A stretch of DNA of 64,000 nucleotides, taken from Anaeramoeba flamelloides (Eukaryota > Metamonada > Anaeramoebidae). The first letter of the stretch is position 1. Every line of letters begins with the position of its first letter. Below, one piece after another: positions 1-13,200 of this stretch. The position numbers were made by a program, and so were the translations under genes. The notes beneath the pieces were generated by a model. The model had not been told where the DNA came from and made no database searches. It worked only from the letters and a program-made list of their open reading frames with translations. Location: the NCBI GenBank assembly GCA_027625915.1, contig JANTQA010000015.1, forward strand, positions 310,001 through 374,000, given 5' to 3'.

Positions 1-1589
1 TATTTTGAAAAACAGATAAAACTTTTTTGTATTATTATTTTGAGTCAATAGATAAATATTTTTCAATATTTCTCTGTGTTTGTGAAGAAATAGTTTACTT
101 TTAAAAGGGTTTAAGGTATATATATATAATAGGGGTATAAATTTAAAAACGGTTTTAAATTGATAACAGTAATAGAAACTGAAAATTGAAGCCAGATCAA
201 TTAATAGAAGTAAGAAGTTCACTCCAAAGTGTAATTCGTCATTTTGTTTTCACTCTAATCAACAAAAATAAATTAAAACTGCTTTTCTATTATTATCCAT
301 ATTGCAGTTTTGGAGATCTCACAATAAGTCAATTTTTTCTACATATTTTCAAGAATAGATAAATCAAAGAAAAAGGCTTAAAAAAACTTTTATTATATTG
401 AATCCTCCTTTTTGTCTTTAGTTGTTTATTTTTTCTTTTTTTAAATGATTTGACTTTTGGTTTTCAGGATCTATTAAGGTTGCCTAGAAAAATAATGTTG
501 TACTTTTTTTTATCAAACATTAAGAAATTATTGAAGTCCTTAAATTGAAATTTAGAACGAACCAAGAAAGACAAATGCCATTAGATTGTTCATTAACGAC
601 AAAACACAGCTGATAAAAATTTGATGATTATAAAACTGCAATAAAATGATTTATATGTATTTGGATAATAAATGGGCAAAATTTATCACTTCGTTTTCCT
701 TCTTCAAAATAAATTCCAATATTATAGAAAAAAATTAAGGATCTTTGTTTGTCTGTTGGGTGTCTTTTTTATACACTGTTTTGGTTTACAGTAATGTGAA
801 ATCAAAATCCTCAATATTAGATTTTGAGGAATTGTAATACAAGAACGAAATACGAATATTATCTCATTGGAATTTCAAAAACCAGTATTGTATTTAAACA
901 ATAAAGAAGAAATAAAGGACACCAAAAGCCACACCTTCATCAAAGTAATGGCATCAAAAGTAAACAGAACTTTTTTTCAAGAAAGTAAAAATTGCTAAAA
1001 ATCAAAATAAATTTTGATCTTATGTTTTTTAAAAAAAAAGCTAAAAAGAGTCAATTTCAGATCTAATTTTACAAAACAAACCAATTCAGTTGAATAAATT
1101 TGGATCGTTTGTATCTTTCTTCAAATCTTTTGGTTAAAACCTAAAAAAAGAAACAATGTGAAGTAAAAACATTTTTATTGTTTGCCAAAGTAAATCGAGA
1201 AAATAACTCCTCAGAAGAGATATTTTTTTGTCACAATTATTTCCCAAACACTAATAAGAAACCCATAAATATAATTCAATATTCAACATTCAAAAAAATA
1301 GGTTTTTTCTTTTGGCTGTAGTTGTTCATTGAAAAAACAAACCCACCGTTTGTTAGTATGTGGTTTGGTCATGAAACTATTTTATATTTATAGTTTTAAT
1401 GAAAAGATTTTGTTATTTTGATTGAAAACAAAATTTTTAATAAAACAAAGAGCTTATTTTTTAATGTTTTCGAATGATCTCATAAATGAATTCAGCTGTT
1501 TTGTCTTTCAAATTCTTATTTTTAGTTTGCTTCAAATCAAGAAGTTATTTTTTTTTCTTTGTATTTTCAAATAAAAATTTTTTATCCAA
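1..1589. other. Non-coding, upstream of C2 gene
   Basis: No open frame of note was seen. The stretch around 300-375 (a GGAGATCTCA block followed by AGTCAATTTTTT and GATAAATC) resembles 63470-63525 at the other end of the window. The two flanks therefore probably share a dispersed repeat. The rest is A/T homopolymer-rich sequence without a recognisable signal. Confidence 0.6.
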
Positions 1590-4534
1590 ATGAACAATCT
1601 TTATGTTAAGGTAATTGAAGCTAAAGACATCCACGGTGCAGATCTTGGTGGAAAAGTAATTTTTATTCAAAACACTTTTGAGATTTTAATCAACTTTATT
1701 CTTTTCTTTTCTTTTTATTATTCTCCTTTATCAATTTTTCTTTTAATTTTTCTTTTCTTTTTTTTTGTTTTTTCTTACAAACACTGGATCTTAAACCAAT
1801 AGTCTGATCCATATTGTGTCTTAAAAATTAATGACGAAGACATCAACAAAAAAGTTAAAAAACGAGGTAAACATTGGGAAGGATTAACATCAACCAAAAC
1901 CAAAACTCTCAATCCTAAGTGGAACGAAACCTACATCTTAGAATCAATGCCAGGTGACGAAGAATCTGATTTTCTTCGTGTCCAACTTTTTGATCATGAC
2001 AAAGTTTGTTCTCTTTTTTTTTTTTTTTTTTTTTTCCTCTTTAAAAATTTATTCTTTTTCTTTTCCTTACTTCTTCTGCAAGTTTTTTTTATTTTATTTT
2101 TTTCTTTTTTTCTGTTTTTTGGATAAATTTTTCTTTTTATTTTTCTTTTCTAAAATTTACTTAACCATTTCTTTTCGATACGTTTAGGTCTCAAAAGATG
2201 ACTCCATTGGAATGTGCAAAATCCCACTTTCAACCTTTGTTAATGGACAACCACATGATGTGTAAGTTTATAAATATTTCCAATACGTCTATAACACCAC
2301 ACTCTTCTTTATGTTAACAGTGATCAAGATTGAGATTTGATAAGAACGCTTTTTTACAAATTTTGCATTTTTTCTCTTTTTCTTTCTCTTTATTAGATCA
2401 AGAAATTTAGTTTTAAAAAATTTTGTTTCCTTTTCCATTTTTTGACTCAGTTTTGATATATTATTTGTTGAAAAATAACTGGATCAAAATTTTCAATCAG
2501 ACTCCAAAAAAGTATTAAAAGATCAAAACAAAATTTCAATTTTTTAATTCTACAAAATGATGGTTAAATGATTAATTTTCCTTTTAGAATTTTAGAATTT
2601 AGTGTTTCTTTGAATTCTTGGAATGCTGATTTTCTAAAAAGTTGATTGAAAATTTTGATCCATATATTTTGCAATTAACAATAAGTGTTTTATTGGTTGA
2701 AATAAATGTTAAGGAACTTGGAAATATTATTGTGAAAAAATTGTTTTGAAATCTAAGAAAAAAAAAAGGAAAACTTTTAAAAAATATTTATGTATTTATT
2801 GTTACTATTTGTTGCACAATAAAAACGAACAAAATTTTCATTCAGCTTTCGGAAAAAAAGAGATTTTTAAATCATGTAAAATTGAAAATTTTTGATTCCA
2901 TAAATCAGTTTAAATTATTAATTTGCCTTTTTTAGAATTGGGACTTTGATGATTTTTTATAATTCTTGTGGATGTGATTATTTTGAAAAGCTGAAGAAAA
3001 ATTTGATCTTTTTACTTTACTATTACTGTTGAGAGAAAAATGTTGGACACAGAAAAATGGTTGGTCACCATTTTTAATTGGGAACATTAGTAAAATTGAA
3101 AATCAAATCCTATTGATAACAAGGTGAATTTTATATAAATCCAGGTTTAAAGGTGTTACAAGTTCATTAATCTGTGGTTTGTGTAGAATACTCATTTGAA
3201 TGGTTGACAACTAAAGTAGATCATTCTATTTTAACAAAAATCCAAGTTGTAGTAAAGTTTACTATTCATTCTGAAAATGGTAATTTTTAAACTTGATTTA
3301 GATTATAAGAGATCAGGTTTTGAAAAAGTAGAATTACATTAATCGTTATCCTAATAAGTAGATTATTGTTATTTTCTTGAGTTATTTCACAAACGATTGA
3401 AATTAAAAATCATTTTGAGTAATTTCCCCAATTAAAATTGCTGTCCAACCATTTTTCTGTGTCCAATATTTTTCTCTCAACAGTTAACAGTATTGTGGTT
3501 TTTTCAAAATTTTGTAAAAGGTAAACTTTAATTTCCTTTTGCATTTTGGTAATTTAAAAAAATTAGTACTGATTAAAGTACGGAAGAAACCAAATAAAAT
3601 ATATTTTAAGAAACTGTAAATCAAATTCTACAGACTTTTTAAAAAAACTGAAGAATAAAAAGTGGTACTTAAAATGCTTAACAGATCCTACCTAACAGCC
3701 CAAGCAACACTTTTTTTTCAAACTTTTGTTACTCACTTTTTTAAAACAGCTGTACAATGGAGACAGCATATTCTAATAACAAAGATTTTAAATACATAAT
3801 TTTTAAAAAAAAAAAACCAATTTTCCTAATCCAAAACTTTAAAAATAAATTATAAATAATGGCGATCTTTATGTGTATCTTACTTTTCGTCTATTAAAGG
3901 ATATCTAATAAAATTCTATTCAAGTTCTAAAAAATTAAAATTAAAATAACAGAATCAAAAAGATGATCAAAATGATGTTTTCTACAATTTATAAATACTC
4001 TAAATCTCCAATTTTTTTCTCTCAACTATAATTTAAATCCTTAGAACATAATATTTAGATAAAAACATCTTGAGAATTTTTTTTAATTTATTTATTCAGG
4101 AAATTGAAGATGAAAATTATCACTTTCTTACAAACAGAAATTAGGCATTTTGAAACAGAGATCGAAGGAAAAATTGATTTTGTTCTCAAATTTTTATCTA
4201 TTTACCAGCCTCAACACCGAAAACTGTATTATTCGATAATTACTAATCTTATTTATTCTTTTTTATTTTTAATATTGTATTTTGGATTCCACACTTTTTT
4301 TCTAAACTTTATTAAACATTCTAGATGGTATGACATTAAACCAATGAAAAAGGAAAAAGCAAAGGGAAAACTTCATTTATTAGTTCACTATTGCCCAGTG
4401 TAAGATCTTTTATTTTAATTTTTTTTTTATTTAACGTTATGAAATTTTTATTAACCGATATTTGAAATCTTTTTTTTTTTTTTTAATTTAAACAAAATAA
4501 TAGTGGTGTACCATTTGTCAGAAGAGATTTCTAA
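1590..4534 (+). CDS. Single C2-domain protein (Ca2+/phospholipid-binding type), 4-5 exons
   Basis: Exons read as 1590-1655, 1803-2003, 2188-2261, 4325-4399 and 4504-4534; all introns are GT-AG and phases agree. The product is about 148 residues and is almost entirely one C2 domain. It opens MNNLYVKVIEAKDI, has loop 1 GADLGGKSDPYC, a strand with LNPKWNETY, loop 3 FDHDKVSKDDSIG, and a last strand KGKLHLLVHYCP. The Asp residues that bind Ca2+ in classical C2 domains (GADLGGKSDP and DHDKVSKDD) are kept, so Ca2+-dependent membrane binding is likely. No signal peptide or membrane segment is visible. Exon 4 could instead end at an in-frame TAA at 4401-4403 (139 residues). The GTAAGA donor at 4400, poly-T tract and TAG at 4501-4503 favour a short last exon adding GVPFVRRDF. 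The third intron (2262-4324) is 2.06 kb and holds foldback elements. The exact partner or pathway cannot be told. Confidence 0.85.
2455..3015. repeat. Two neighbouring diverged foldback elements in C2 intron
   Basis: Around 2481-2661 the inverted pair GGATCAAAATTTTCAATCA / TGATTGAAAATTTTGATCC encloses about 140 bp. A diverged second copy lies at about 2830-3003, with arms AACAAAATTTTCATTCAGC / GCTGAAGAAAAATTTGATC, and the internal sequences resemble each other (TTTTAGAATT, TTGGAATG blocks). They look like two copies of one small inverted-repeat element, non-coding. Confidence 0.6.
3028..3486. mobile_element. MITE with about 57-bp terminal inverted repeats
   Basis: The left end CTGTTGAGAGAAAAATGTTG (from about 3029) is matched in inverse by a right end finishing ATTTTTCTCTCAACAG at about 3485. 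The match continues for about 57 bp through GGACACAGAAAAATGGTTGG with only a few differences. The roughly 345 bp core has no open frame. Flanks ATTA on the left and TTAA on the right are compatible with a TTA or TA target duplication. It sits inside intron 3 of the C2 gene. No transposase is encoded. Confidence 0.8.
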
Positions 4535-5079
4535 ACACGCCTACATTAAAAACTTTAAAAAAAAAAAGCTTTGTTAGTGAAAACAGAAATAACACATTAA
4601 ACAAATTATATCATGAATTTGGAAAAAGAAAAGTAGATCCAAAATATTAAATTAATTTCTTGATAAACTTAAAAAAAATAAAGTTCATACCTTTCTCTCA
4701 AAGACATTTTTTTTTCAAATATTAATTTAAAACCTTTTTATTAAAAAATATATAATTTGTTTTAACATTTTAAAAATGAATTGAACTGTTCTTGAGAACA
4801 TGTAAAAATTGTAATTTTTGATAGATTCTTATATAAAATGATCAGAGACAAGCAAAAAGTCCAAAATCCAAAAAATATACTAAAAGTTCTCAAAAACACC
4901 AAAAATTTTTTTATTATATGTGAAAAATGTGTTTTTTTAAAAAATTGAGAAAAGAAATACTGTTATTTTCAAATGAATAAATAAAAATTTTTATTTCAAA
5001 AATATTTTACTTCTATGAAGTTGAAAATAGTTTAAACTTTTATAAAATCGATTAAAAATGAAAATTCCCTCTAATAATG

Positions 5080-6110
5080 TTTTTCCTTTTTGTGCCTGAG
5101 ACAAAAATTTAAACCTTTTAAGAAGGAATAAAAGTGGACCGACCTCGATTGTTTTAGAAATCCTTTAATAAAGAACCAATTTTGATAAAATTTTATATTT
5201 GATTTTTAAATCCCAAATAATACGAGTATCTATAAGAATAAAAATGTCAGACCTATCAATTCTTCAAAATATTAATTAAAGGGGCTTTATTGTAAAAATA
5301 ATCCCATTTTCCAATCTCAAAAATCATCCAATAATTTTTATTCTTAGATATCTGAAATAATATTTTTTTATATACTTAATCCAATTTCATCTCATTAGAA
5401 TTCATTTTAAGTATTTTATTTAACTATAATTTGATTTTTAAATTTATTTGTCAAATTAAAAAATTTTTAAAAATCAAAGTAATTTTTTACAAATAAAAAA
5501 ATCCAAAGAAACAAAATTTTCAAAGAGAGACAATAAAAATGATCTACCAAACTCACATCCAACAACAACTATAACAACACACCCCTTTAAATATTGCTTT
5601 AGTTTTGGATATTTCAAAGATAAAATGAATAATTACCTTCTGAAGAAACACTAAAAATTGAAAATTGCAGAACAACATTTTGAGGTTAAAAAAAACTTTC
5701 CATACTTTAATTATCAAAACTTTAATAAAAAGAAACACACCCAAACATTCTTCTCTTTATAAAAATAACAAATTAATCCCAAATAGAGGAAAAATAAACC
5801 ACAATTTTTTAATCGAGGTATTTTCACCTAATCAATGAGATCCTCGATCACCTTTAATGCTTGAATTTATTAGCCACCTTTTCATTTGAAAAAAATAAAG
5901 ATTTAGTTAATCATGTTCAAATGTTAACAGATGACTTTATTTTAATAATGGAATTAAGACCCCAGAAATTGACAAAATTTTAATCATAATTTATAAAATT
6001 ATCCAAGAACTCGGAATGAATCCAAATACTAAAAAAACCTTAAAATCAAAACAATAATCAGAAATAAAATATCTTTGGATTTGGTTTGAAAAAGAGAAAT
6101 ATCAAAAAAA
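5080..6110 (+). pseudogene. Decayed LINE-type reverse transcriptase
   Basis: Conceptual translation of the plus strand gives the landmarks of a non-LTR reverse transcriptase in the right order. NVRPINSSKY at about 5245 matches the N-x-RPI block. ALVLDISK at about 5605 is the motif A region with its Asp. RGI at about 5815 is followed by a degenerate motif B. TDDFILI at about 5930 is the catalytic DD of motif C. ELGMNPNTKKT at about 6015 and IKYLWIWFEKEKY at about 6070 match the downstream blocks. Many stops and frame changes interrupt it, so it is an old, dead copy. Endonuclease and tail were not recognised here. Family assignment to LINE rather than another retroelement rests on the downstream YL-x-I-W-type block. 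Confidence 0.65.
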
Positions 6111-9010
6111 AAAAAAAAAAAAAAAACTTCAAAAAAGTAAAATATAATTATAAAAAAAATTAAAATGATTTTTAATTCATAAAAATATTAGTTAATTTTA
6201 AAAATTACAGATGTTCGAATTAATTTGCATTTGTCAATTATTTTATAAATTATTAATTTTTAAATTTCACTCAAAAATACTTCAACTTAATAGAGGTTTA
6301 GTTAAATAAAAAAAGTCACAAAATTTTTAAACATTAATCCCATTCTCCAAGAATAATTTATAAAACTGATGCAAAAATATTCCAAGTCTGGATTTAATTC
6401 TATAAAAGAAGAATTAAACTTTAAAGAAATTATAAATTCTTTTTTCTAATATTTAACCAAAAAATTTAAAATTTTCAATAAAAGATAATGGAAATATTAA
6501 TTGTGAAATTGAAAATTTAAAACCAATAAATGTAAATCTAAATCAATAATGAGAAATTTTAAATTCTAAATAGTTTTTGGATGGAAAGACGAAGAATATT
6601 TACAAATTATTAGGTATAATAAATATATAAACAAACACAAAAAAAAAATTAAAACGGGGGGGTTCTACTTCCATCTTAATTTAATAAATATCACAAAGTA
6701 CCTAAATAGAGTTCTTATGTTTATACTAAGTATATATATATTTTTTTCAAAATTAATTCTAAATTAAATCCGAGAAAACCGAATAAAACCATAGTGTGGG
6801 GGATTCTATTGTAGAATATTTGTACTGAAGATTACAATAGAAAATTGAAAATTATTGTTTATAAACTATTTTTCTGTCAACAGGGCCAAGTTTTATGGAG
6901 TAAATTACATACCACTAAAGGGTTTGAATTGGTATTAGACAAAAATATCATTTTTAGAAATTTCAAAATTTAAAACATTTTTTCACATTATTTCATTTTT
7001 ATTTATTTATTTTTTTATTGAAAAGTAATTTATCTTTAATTTTTTTTTATTGTAGAATAGATGGCCACTCGGTAATAATGTGCTATTCTAAAGTTATTGT
7101 AATAATGGAAATAAATATAGAGGAAACATAATGATTTCTATTCGATTTTCAATTGAAGATCAAAATGAAATTGGTTGATTTTTCACTTCGTTTTCATTTC
7201 CTTTTACAAATATACCACAAATCCCAAGCTACTTCATTTGAGGATTTGATTTCAAAAAGAAAAGTATTGAAAATGAAGTGAAAATTGTTTCCAATTTATT
7301 ATTCAAATACCAGTAGAAGATTCAAACAAACATTCTTGTTTTTCTTAATGGAAACCCTAAGAATTTGGATTTTTAAATTTTTAAGAAAATATATTGATTT
7401 TTTAGTTTTATTCCAGACGGATATCAGCAATATTTTTATTTTTATTATTCTACTTATTTCTTATTTGCTCTCCATAGATCAATTAATAAAAAAATTGATA
7501 TTCGAAAAAAAAAATTGCTAACTTTGACCGAAAAAAAGTCTATTTTTTCTTCATTCATCAAATTAAAAAAAAAAAAGGAAATTAAAGATCCCTAAACAAA
7601 TTCTAAATCTGAACGATATAATATAATTAAAATAAACAAGATTTTTCTAAGTAAAATGTGTATATTTGTAGATTCTCGGTATTTATAGACAGTTTTTTTT
7701 TCCCATCATGGATTTGAAATTTTTAAATATTTTTTGAACAAAGAGAGATGCTTCATTTATTCTGACTTTATTTTAGTAATGCTTGAAAACGACTAATATT
7801 TGCGATAAAAATATATTTTATTTTGAAATTTCCTTTAAATTCATCAAAAATTAAATAGACTTGGTTTGTTTAGCAAAACGAAAGGTGTTTTAGAGTTAAA
7901 TACCCAAACTAAAGAAACCCAAAAATGCCAAGAATCTACAAATATATACATAAATTACCATTAACCAAATAAAAGTTAATGAGTATAATTCCCAACTTTA
8001 ATCAACTTTAATATAATAAATCTGTTTGATTTACATCAACAATTATAAAAAAAACATGTTTTTTGTTTTCTATTTTAATTTTGGTTTTTGTTTCAAATTT
8101 TAACATATTGGAAATTGAAGTTTTTAGGTAAATACAATTTCTTTTTTACCTTTTTAATAAATTTCTAATAAAAAATTCTTCCAAAAAATGTTAAAAAATG
8201 CCGACAGGATTTTATTATTTAAATTATTCTCAAGATAAAAAACTGATATATTATTCATTTTGATGTTATTTTTTAAATTATTTTATTTCTTGTACCATAA
8301 TTTTTATTTATTCAAAACAAATACACTTGCTCAAAAAATGATCAAGTTACCAATAAAACGTAATTATCTTTGATTTCGAAATTGAACATTATTGTACAAA
8401 TTATATATCTGATTATAGGGGGGGGGGTACAATGACTAATATTAAAGTAAATGATTTTTATAAATAATATACATTTCAAAATTATTTACAAATCAAAACA
8501 GCTAATAGAATTACATTTTTATTAAAATCTTAAAACCAATTTCACATGAGTACGAAAGTCATAAAAACAAAAAAGTAAAAAAAAAAAAAGCTAATTATAC
8601 TTTTGTTTACAATCATATCCCAAATTTCTAAAATTGTAGATTTTAAATTAATATTTTTATTTGCTAATTTGAATTCTATTTAATTACACATGATAAATTT
8701 CATTTTAGGGATTGATATTTGTTTTTAAAATGAAAAAAAAAATAAGGAAAAAAAAAAAAAAAAACAGAAAATATCAATTTTTGATACTATACAATCAAAA
8801 ACAATTTAATAACTTTTTTATATTTCAGATTTTTCTATAGGGATTGTAAAACTAATTTCAAGGGAACAAAAAAAAAAAAAAAACCTTTAAAATATTTAAA
8901 AGACCTTCGATTAATCTATTTTAAAACTCTTAAGAAGATTTTGAAACAGATGTAACCATTGCTTTGAATAAGGAATTAATATTTAACTTTTGAATTGTAT
9001 AAATTTTTTA

Positions 9011-9188
9011 TTAAGGGAATAGTCTCTATTATATATTTTTATGACCAATTTCTAAATAAGGATTCCCTATCTAGAAATGTGTTTAATATTGACAATTAAC
9101 AGGTTTTCAAATCGAAGTAATTGACAAAATAATTTCTAAATCTCTATTAAATTTTGGTAAAAAAATTTAATAGAGACTAGTCCCTTAA
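9011..9188. mobile_element. TTAA-flanked MITE, copy 1
   Basis: The element is bounded by TTAA on both sides. Its ends are TTAAGGGAATAGTCTCTATT and, inverted, AATAGAGACTAGTCCCTTAA. A second copy in opposite orientation lies at 34924-35105 and agrees over nearly its whole length. The TTAA boundaries fit piggyBac-like target choice, but no transposase is present, so that link is inference. Confidence 0.75.
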
Positions 9189-10244
9189 AAGAAAAGTTTC
9201 GATTTTTTGTTTTCGAATTTATTGTTGGTGTTAGAGATAATCTTTCCTTGAACAAGTCAACTTGTGATTTTATTTTTCAATAATTCAAAAATGCAAACCA
9301 AAATGAATAAAAAACTAACAAAACGACTAATTAATAGTTGAGGGGCCCAATAATAAAAGATAAATAAAATTGTTCTAAATTAGTTTCCTAAAACTAAAAT
9401 AATATTGAAAAGTTGTAAATACCCAACTCGATGTTTCATTGATAAAATAACTAACAATTATTGAAAAAAAAAATAAAATTAGTCAAAAATTGGAAATATA
9501 ACGGAAAATGAAAAATAAAATAAATTCAACGAAGAAACAATTAACTTTAAAGAATAATTCATTACATTTTTTCCATTTGAAATTCAAACCACTAAAAATA
9601 AAATTAATCTCCCATTTTATTGAAATCTGAAAAGTAATTTTTAGAGATCTCCAAATTATTCGAATTTTTCCACAAATTTTTTAGAAATGCGAAAATCAAT
9701 ATTAATACTCAAAATGTTACCTCAAAAAGTAAGCAGAAAGCTTAATTAAATCTCGTAAAATATCCTTTATAATTAACTTTGGAAAGATCTATTTACTTTT
9801 TCAACACAGAATTATTACAATTTTTAGAAATTTGAACAAAAATTTTTCATTTGTTGATATAAAAATAAGTGTAAGAGATAAATCAAATAAAAAAGGGTTT
9901 CTAAAAGACAGTATTATAAAAACTCTTAACCTGGTTACCCCTCCATTTTAGCTTTATTCATTTATTTTTTATTTTATCAATTGATCTTACTTTTCTTCTA
10001 TGTAGTTCTATTAAGTTTACTAATTAAAATTCGTTAGGAACATTTTTTCCCTATCAATCAAAACAATTGTTTTAAATCTTTGGGTTTGATGTTCAGCAGT
10101 TCAAACCCACAAAATCTAAAATAAAGTCTCCAAGGATTCCCAAAACAAAAATCAATTTTCATTTTTTGCTCTTTGTCTAAGTTACAAAAAAAACATTTTT
10201 TGGCTCTCCTCAAATTTTTTAATAAAAAAAGAAAATAGATCATT

Positions 10245-13200
10245 ATGATAAAATCTTTATTTATTCTCAACACGGGAGGTGATATTGTTCTTGAAAAGCA
10301 CTGGCAAGGCCGAACAGGCCGTAATATTATTTCACAATTTTGGAACGAATTTACAAAAGGAAATCGAACAAAAGATCTTCCACCAATTCTCAGAATACGC
10401 AAACAAACGATAGTCTATATTCGAAAATACAATTTGTTATATTTAGTGGTTGCCGATCAAGACACGTCTCCTTTGATGTTTATTGAATTTTTGAATCGTG
10501 TTATTGAAGTTTTTTCAAATTTCTTTTCAACAGAGCCCACAGAAACTTCTCTTAAAGAAAATTTACCAAAGGCTTTTGAGGTATTTATTATTCTTAGAAC
10601 ATAACACCCGATTGTTTCGAAAGGATTTATTTCACAAAAACAAACAAAAGAACCCCTTTTTTTGAAACATTTACTTTTTTTTTTTTTTTTTTCTTTTTAA
10701 TTTTCCAAAATCCTCTCCACAATAACCATAAAATTTTTAATTTTTTTTTCTTATTTTGTTTTTATTATGATAATGATTCTTCACCCAAAAATTAGCTTTT
10801 AGGGGAAATGATGGATAACGTTTTTCCAGTAACCACTGAAAGCAGCATGTTAAAGGATATGATCGGTGCAACAATGAAATCAACACCAAACACAATTGAA
10901 AACTCAAAAAAATTTGTAACTTTATCGTCTGATCAAGTTGGTGGTTTACCTTGGAGAAGAAAAAATATTAACCACTCGCCTAACGAGATCTTTTTTGATA
11001 TTATTGAATCGATTAATGCAACAATTGAAAGGTAATTTCTGACCTTTTTTTTTTTTCAAAATTTCCTTTGAAAAATGAAACAGAGCAATTCAAAAAAAAA
11101 GAAATAAAAAAAAAAAAAAAAAATTGGATTTTAGGTTATTAAAATAAATCAACAACAAAATTATTTTAAAATTGATAGAATTTTTTGGGGGTTAGGTAAG
11201 GGTGTAAAATGTTGAATTTTGGAATAAATTATTTCTTTTTAAAAAAAACAAATTATATTTTTCTAAATTCAAACCAATTAATTCCCATTTTAATGATTCC
11301 AAGTTATTACCTTGCTGTCGTTTACCTGTTAATTGATAAAACGATAAATTTAATTACAATCCTTCCACTAAAAACTGTTTCATCACAGCTATTTGTTGAA
11401 AAATACAACAACTCCGCAAATCAGTCTAAAACGAAATTTGTAATGAATTAAGGACTACGTTTTTTGGTGAAAACAGTGAAATAATGTATAAAATCACCCT
11501 TGAAAGAGTTATGTAATACAAGTAATATCTATCCAAGGAGAATTTCTTTTAGAAAAAATGTGAAATTTTCACAATTTCAACAATTTTCACAATTTTTACC
11601 TTATTAACTCATACAAAATTTTGATTTTAATATTTTAGAATTTCCATTTCAACTTTCGGAACTCACACTATTTTCTTGAGCTGTTATACATATTTTTAAA
11701 TTTGCTTTTACAAGTTTAAAATGTTCTCAAATTTGAAATGCACTTGAAAATCCCCAAAAGCCATTTTTTGAAATTATTTTTTGAAATTATTTTTTTTGTT
11801 ATTTTCAATTTTCCTTTTCATTGAAAAACAAAGAAAAATAGTCTCCGTGAAAAGGTATAGATGACAAAAAATGTTTTTTTTTTTTTTTTTTTTCCAATTT
11901 CTTAGGTGTGAAAATTTTTTTTGAGAAGCGAAAGTGAAATAACACAATAACTCAACCCCCTCAAGGGTGGTAACGTAGTCCTTAAGTGCTCCTTTCTTGT
12001 TCTTTGAGAAATAATTTTAAATTTTTAATTAGTTAGAAATAACAGTATTAATTTTTCAAAATAAACTCTTTTTCAAATAAAAGGGCACAGAAAATTTCAA
12101 GAATTATCCATAATTGAATCAAATTAATTGCAGTATTATTCTAAAAGAAAAGAAACTCTTTAAAACATAAAAAAAAAAAAGGGTTATTTAAAACTTATTA
12201 AAACAAAACAATAAAAATTAAAATTAAATATTTTAAAAATTGGTGTGCACTTTTATTTGAAATGAGAAATCTCGTTTTGTAAAATGTAAAGAAAAAAAAA
12301 TTATAAAATCAATAAAAATCGATAAACATGGTGAATTGGGAAAAAGTTCTTTACATTTTATTGATAACTCTTTAAACATCAAACTTTTGTTCTTTAAAGT
12401 CTCATCTTCAATATAAAACCGCAATTCATCTGGGTATTTTGTTTGAATTGTTTTTTTCTTTATTTTCTTTTTTCTTTGTTTCATATATCAATCCAATAAT
12501 GGCCTTTCAAAATTCCTATATCTAGCTCATTCGAAACCAAACTTAAACTGTTTCCATTTTTAACACTGACAAATTATTTCCAAATTAGTTTCTTCTTAAC
12601 TTGTTTTTTTTTTTTCATTTTCCAACTGCTTAATGATCCATAAATAAAAAAACAAAAAATGAAAAAATGAATAATTAAAATGAAAATCACCAATAAGTAA
12701 TTATCTTATTAACAATCAAATTCAATAGTATTGATGATTTGGGAGGTGTGCCCTTTTGTTTGAAAAAGAGTATATATCCAGGGCGGATAAATACTCTCAA
12801 AAATTGTTTTAAAATGAAATAGCAATTCTCAAAAGTTAACATGAAAAAAAGAGTAATTTTAAAAAACTGTGACAAAAAAAGGTTTTCAAAAATATCTATA
12901 AAATATATTACAAACTTTAATTGGCATATTTAAGAGATATATTACAAAAATATTTTGATCACACTTTTTTAAAATTATACAAAAAAAAACACTATTCAAA
13001 AAAAATAAACTAGATTCCAAAAATTTGGACACAATTTAAACAGTTGAAAGAACATCATTCCTGTACTTTAAATTCAAATTGGAAAGAATTTTGATTTTAC
13101 AAACAATTTCATTTTTTGTCTTTTTTGTTTTGTTAACATTTTCTTTTTTCCAGTTACGTAATCTGTTTCGTTAGATCTCGAAATTTTTTTTCAATGATTG

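Larger units (their letters stand above)
4535..10244. other. Intergenic region, no host gene recognised
   Basis: This 5.7 kb stretch between the C2 gene and AP-3 mu holds a decayed LINE reverse transcriptase (about 5080-6110) and a TTAA-flanked miniature element (9011-9188). It also has a run of ten G at 8418-8427 and one of seven G at 6656-6662. Short open frames such as 7285-7521 and 5553-5744 are compositionally non-coding (Phe/Ile/Lys from A/T runs). Confidence 0.6.
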
